Assembly (NCBI RefSeq): GCF_025787225.1
Contig: NZ_CP090958.1
Location: forward strand, 3,024,550 to 3,088,549
Source: Saxibacter everestensis
Lineage (GTDB): Bacteria; Actinomycetota; Actinomycetes; Actinomycetales; Brevibacteriaceae
DNA: 64,000 nt
Reading direction: 5' to 3'
Within the stretch, counting starts at the first letter, position 1. Each line of letters opens with the position of its first letter. The position numbers and the translations under genes were made by a program. Below the pieces are notes generated by a model. The model was not told the origin of the DNA, did not search any database, and saw nothing but the letters and a program-made list of their open reading frames with translations. Below are positions 61,638 to 64,000 of the stretch, piece by piece.

Positions 61638-62891
61638 TTAAGCCTGGATCGCCTTCGACGCACGGGCAAAGGCGTCGAGGCCGATCCCGATTTCTTCCGC
61701 AGAGACCACAAGTGGCGGTATCACCCGGATCACGTTGCCGGCCGAGCCGCAGGTCAGCAGCAGGAGATCTTCCGCGATTGCGGCCTGCTGAATCGCGCTC
61801 GCCGTGGCCGCATCGGGGTTGCCGTCGGCATCGACGTACTCGATGGCCTGCATCAGACCGAGCCCGCGGACATCGCCCATTCGCGGGTCGTCGTTCTGCA
61901 GTCCTTCGAGGCCGGCGCGCAGCTCACGGCCGCGCTCGGCCGCATTGGCGACCAGGTTCTCCCTGGCGATGACGTCGAGTGTAGCGACAGCTGCCGCTGC
62001 CGCCACCGCGTTGCCCCCGTAGGTCCCGCCCTGCGATCCCGGCCAGGCCTTGGCCATCAACTCGCCCGACGCGGCGATGGCCGAGATCGGGAATCCACTG
62101 GCAAGCCCCTTGGCCGTGATGACGACATCGGGCGTGATGTCGGCCCAATCATGACCCCAGAATTTTCCTGTGCGGCCGACGCCGGCCTGAACTTCGTCGA
62201 GGATGAGTACGATGCCGTGCCGGTCGGCGCGCTCGCGAATCCCTTCCAGGAAGCGCGGCGGGGTGGGCAGGTAACCGCCATCGCCAAGGACCGGTTCGAT
62301 GATGAATCCGGCGGTGTCTTTCGGGCTGCTGACGGTGGTCAGCAGGTAGTCGAGTTCCTTCAGCGCGAAGTCGATTGCGGTGTCCTCGTCCCAGCCATAC
62401 CGGAAGGCATAGGGGAACGGGGCAATCTGCACGCCGCCCATGATCGGCGAAAAACCGGAGCGGAACTTCGTGCCAGCCGTGGTGAGTGAGGCGGCGGCGA
62501 CAGTTCGGCCATGGAATCCGCCATGGAACGCCACAATGTTCGGCCGACCGGTGGCCATCCGGGCCAGCCGGATCGATGCCTCGACGGCTTCGGAGCCCGA
62601 GTTCGCGTAGTACACGCTGTCCAGGCCGGCCGGAAGCACCTCACCGAGTTTCTCGGTCAGGGCCATCAGCGGCTTGTGCATCACCGTGGTGTATTGCGCA
62701 TGAATGATCTTGCCGACCTGCTCCTGAGCGGCGGCGACAACGTCCGGGTGACAGTGTCCGGTGCTGGTCACGCCGATTCCGGTGGTGAAGTCCAGGTATT
62801 TCCTGCCGTCGTCACCGAAGATCCAGCTGCCCTTCGCGTGATCCACAACAACCGGCGTTGCTTGCTTGAGAATTGGGCTCAGAGTCGTCAT
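61638..62891 (-). CDS. gabT: Class III aminotransferase (GABA or diaminobutyrate transaminase)
   Basis: A 417-residue PLP enzyme. YANSGSEAVEASIRLAR binds the cofactor phosphate, LDEVQAGVGRTG holds Asp232, and ITAKGLASG holds the PLP-binding Lys261. It is like GabT, but in the ectoine route the class III enzyme DoeD acts on diaminobutyrate. I chose the ATG at 62891 because GAGGATGG stands upstream and the family N-terminus begins there. A longer frame to 63062 would read through the operator at 62919-62930. First gene of the operon with the oxidase and gabD. Confidence 0.9.
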   Translation of the reverse strand: MTTLSPILKQATPVVVDHAKGSWIFGDDGRKYLDFTTGIGVTSTGHCHPDVVAAAQEQVGKIIHAQYTTVMHKPLMALTEKLGEVLPAGLDSVYYANSGSEAVEASIRLARMATGRPNIVAFHGGFHGRTVAAASLTTAGTKFRSGFSPIMGGVQIAPFPYAFRYGWDEDTAIDFALKELDYLLTTVSSPKDTAGFIIEPVLGDGGYLPTPPRFLEGIRERADRHGIVLILDEVQAGVGRTGKFWGHDWADITPDVVITAKGLASGFPISAIAASGELMAKAWPGSQGGTYGGNAVAAAAAVATLDVIARENLVANAAERGRELRAGLEGLQNDDPRMGDVRGLGLMQAIEYVDADGNPDAATASAIQQAAIAEDLLLLTCGSAGNVIRVIPPLVVSAEEIGIGLDAFARASKAIQA

Positions 62892-62918
62892 TCGTCCATC
62901 CTCAGCCAGGTTCCGATG

Positions 62919-62930
62919 ATTGTCAACAAT
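62919..62930. promoter_or_regulatory. Predicted GntR operator upstream of gabT
   Basis: ATTGTCAACAAT, the reverse complement of the site upstream of doeA (55518-55529), stands 28 bp upstream of the gabT start. Its near-identical placement relative to a start codon in both operons supports a shared regulator. Confidence 0.6.
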
Positions 62931-63163
62931 CTGCAGCGACGGGTGGGGGTGCCTGCGGCTGGGATACGTTCCGGGCACGCGGGCGGCACGGATACCTGCC
63001 GGTGCGCCGAGTCTCGCTTCTCGGGTTCCTGGGAGGGGTAGCAGTCGAAACGGTGGTTCCAAGCCTCCCGCCCGGGTGTACCCCTCCCGATTGCGGCTCT
63101 CCCCTCCCGGGTGGGGAGTACCGCCCCCAGGCGGCCGTGCGCGTGTGCCGTAGCTTGGAGCAC

Positions 63164-63991
63164 ATGAGCGAGCGAACCGTGGTCATTACCGGTGCCAGCG
63201 ACGGGATCGGCGCGGCTGCGGCCGGCCAGCTTCATGCGCTGGGTTTCCGCGTCGTCGTTGTCGGCCGCTCGGCCGAGAAATCCGCCGCTGTGGCCGAGCG
63301 TCTTGGCGCCGATCACCTGACCGCTGACTTCTCAAACCTTGACGATGTCCGCGCGCTCGCGGACGCCATCAACGAGCGGTATCCGCGCATCGATGCCCTG
63401 CTCAATAACGCCGGCGGGGTCATGGGCAAGCGCAGGCACACGGATGATGGGTATGAGCTGACGCTGCAGGTCAACCATCTGGCGCCATTCCTGCTGACCA
63501 ACCTGCTGCTCGGCAAGCTGCTCGCCAGTGACGCAACGGTGGTGAACACCTCGAGCGTGGCCAACCGGGTGTGGGGCAAGATCAACATCAATGACCTCGG
63601 CAATGCCAACCGGTATACGCCGCATAAGGCATACGGCGATGCGAAACTGATGAACCTGTTGTTCACCCGGGAGCTGCACCGCCGCTTCCATCAGGACGGG
63701 CTGAACGCTGCCGCTTTTCATCCAGGTGTTATCGCCACAAACTTCGCCGCCGGATCCGCAAGCCTGCTTCGTCCGCTGTACCGGAATCCGATCGCGGGAA
63801 GAATCCTCGGCACCCCGGTGCAGGGCGCCGACACGATGGTCTGGCTCACCGTTGCGCGGCCGGGTACCGACTGGAAGCCGGGCGAGTACTACGCCGGCCG
63901 CAAGCGAGCCCGGGCTAACCGACAGGCCGACGACCCGGCCCTGGCGGCCGAACTGTGGGACCACTCGGCCGCCATGGTCGGGCTGAAGTAA
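63164..63991 (+). CDS. SDR family oxidoreductase
   Basis: A 275-residue short-chain dehydrogenase. The cofactor motif VVITGASDGIGAAAAGQL is at residues 5-22, NNAGG near 83, the catalytic Ser in NTSSVAN near 129, and the YxxxK motif as YGDAKLMN near 157. It resembles retinol-dehydrogenase-like SDRs (protochlorophyllide-reductase-type). I chose the ATG at 63164 (MSERTVVITG); the longer frame upstream is not conserved in type. It is divergent from gabT and has no evident link to it. Confidence 0.92.
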   Translation: MSERTVVITGASDGIGAAAAGQLHALGFRVVVVGRSAEKSAAVAERLGADHLTADFSNLDDVRALADAINERYPRIDALLNNAGGVMGKRRHTDDGYELTLQVNHLAPFLLTNLLLGKLLASDATVVNTSSVANRVWGKININDLGNANRYTPHKAYGDAKLMNLLFTRELHRRFHQDGLNAAAFHPGVIATNFAAGSASLLRPLYRNPIAGRILGTPVQGADTMVWLTVARPGTDWKPGEYYAGRKRARANRQADDPALAAELWDHSAAMVGLK

Positions 63992-64000
63992 GGCACAAGG

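Overview
The window comes from a high-GC actinobacterium. The signs are strong G/C bias at third codon positions, abundant TetR/PadR/GntR/WYL regulators, an ECF41/SigJ-type sigma factor, a mycoredoxin-like glutaredoxin and an actinobacterial-type I-E CRISPR-Cas locus. I cannot name the genus from the sequence alone.

Layout. 1-5.0 kb holds the end of a YtcJ-like amidohydrolase, its TetR neighbour with a palindromic operator, a membrane protein, an alpha/beta hydrolase, a frameshifted hypothetical gene and another hypothetical gene. 5.0-18.0 kb is one long leftward operon: a DppABCD-like ABC importer, two luciferase-like monooxygenases, an FMN reductase fused to a GNAT domain, an FAD/NAD(P)-binding protein and a DUF1684 protein. 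It looks like uptake and oxidative breakdown of an organosulfur or similar compound. A short ORF with two Cys-Cys pairs precedes it and looks like a cysteine-sensing leader peptide. 18.1-26.9 kb carries an amidohydrolase/TetR pair, a PadR-MFS efflux pair, a second MFS protein with a nucleoside hydrolase, a glutaredoxin, an MDR oxidoreductase and a DUF1232 protein. 27.0-27.8 kb looks like a mobile-element scar, with a tRNA-Arg(UCU)-like fragment and tiny coupled ORFs.

27.8-39.2 kb is a type I-E CRISPR-Cas cassette transcribed leftward: array, cas3, a 376-bp gap, then cas8e, cse2, cas7, cas5, cas6e and a cas1 cut after about 52 codons. The cassette is bracketed by 120-bp direct repeats (118/120 identical) that both derive from the 3' end of a cupin gene. 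cas1 is fused to the cupin tail and cas2 is absent, so interference genes are intact and adaptation is lost. The cas3-cas8e gap holds the most interesting element: a hidden one-spacer mini-CRISPR. It has two degenerate repeats in exact 61-nt phase, a 33-nt spacer, and a spacer seed that matches (15 of 17, with an AAG PAM) a site just upstream of the predicted cas8e promoter. This is the architecture expected of a CreA/CreR-type crRNA-like regulator.

39.1-49.2 kb contains the cupin and a gamma-glutamylputrescine-oxidase-like enzyme under a TetR operator, an M23 peptidase, TetR/Rid genes, the SigJ-like factor with an ABM monooxygenase and a WYL regulator, a 24-bp tandem repeat, an MFS transporter and an atypical methyltransferase. 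49.2-63 kb is a compatible-solute (ectoine) catabolic region: ectoine hydrolase DoeA/EutD, an aminotransferase, an M20 deacetylase, an MHS-family transporter, a 2-hydroxyacid dehydrogenase, a GntR regulator, a GabD-like dehydrogenase, a YdiJ-like FAD/Fe-S oxidase and a GabT-like aminotransferase. The same 12-bp palindrome lies upstream of both doeA and gabT, suggesting a single GntR regulon. An SDR gene closes the window.
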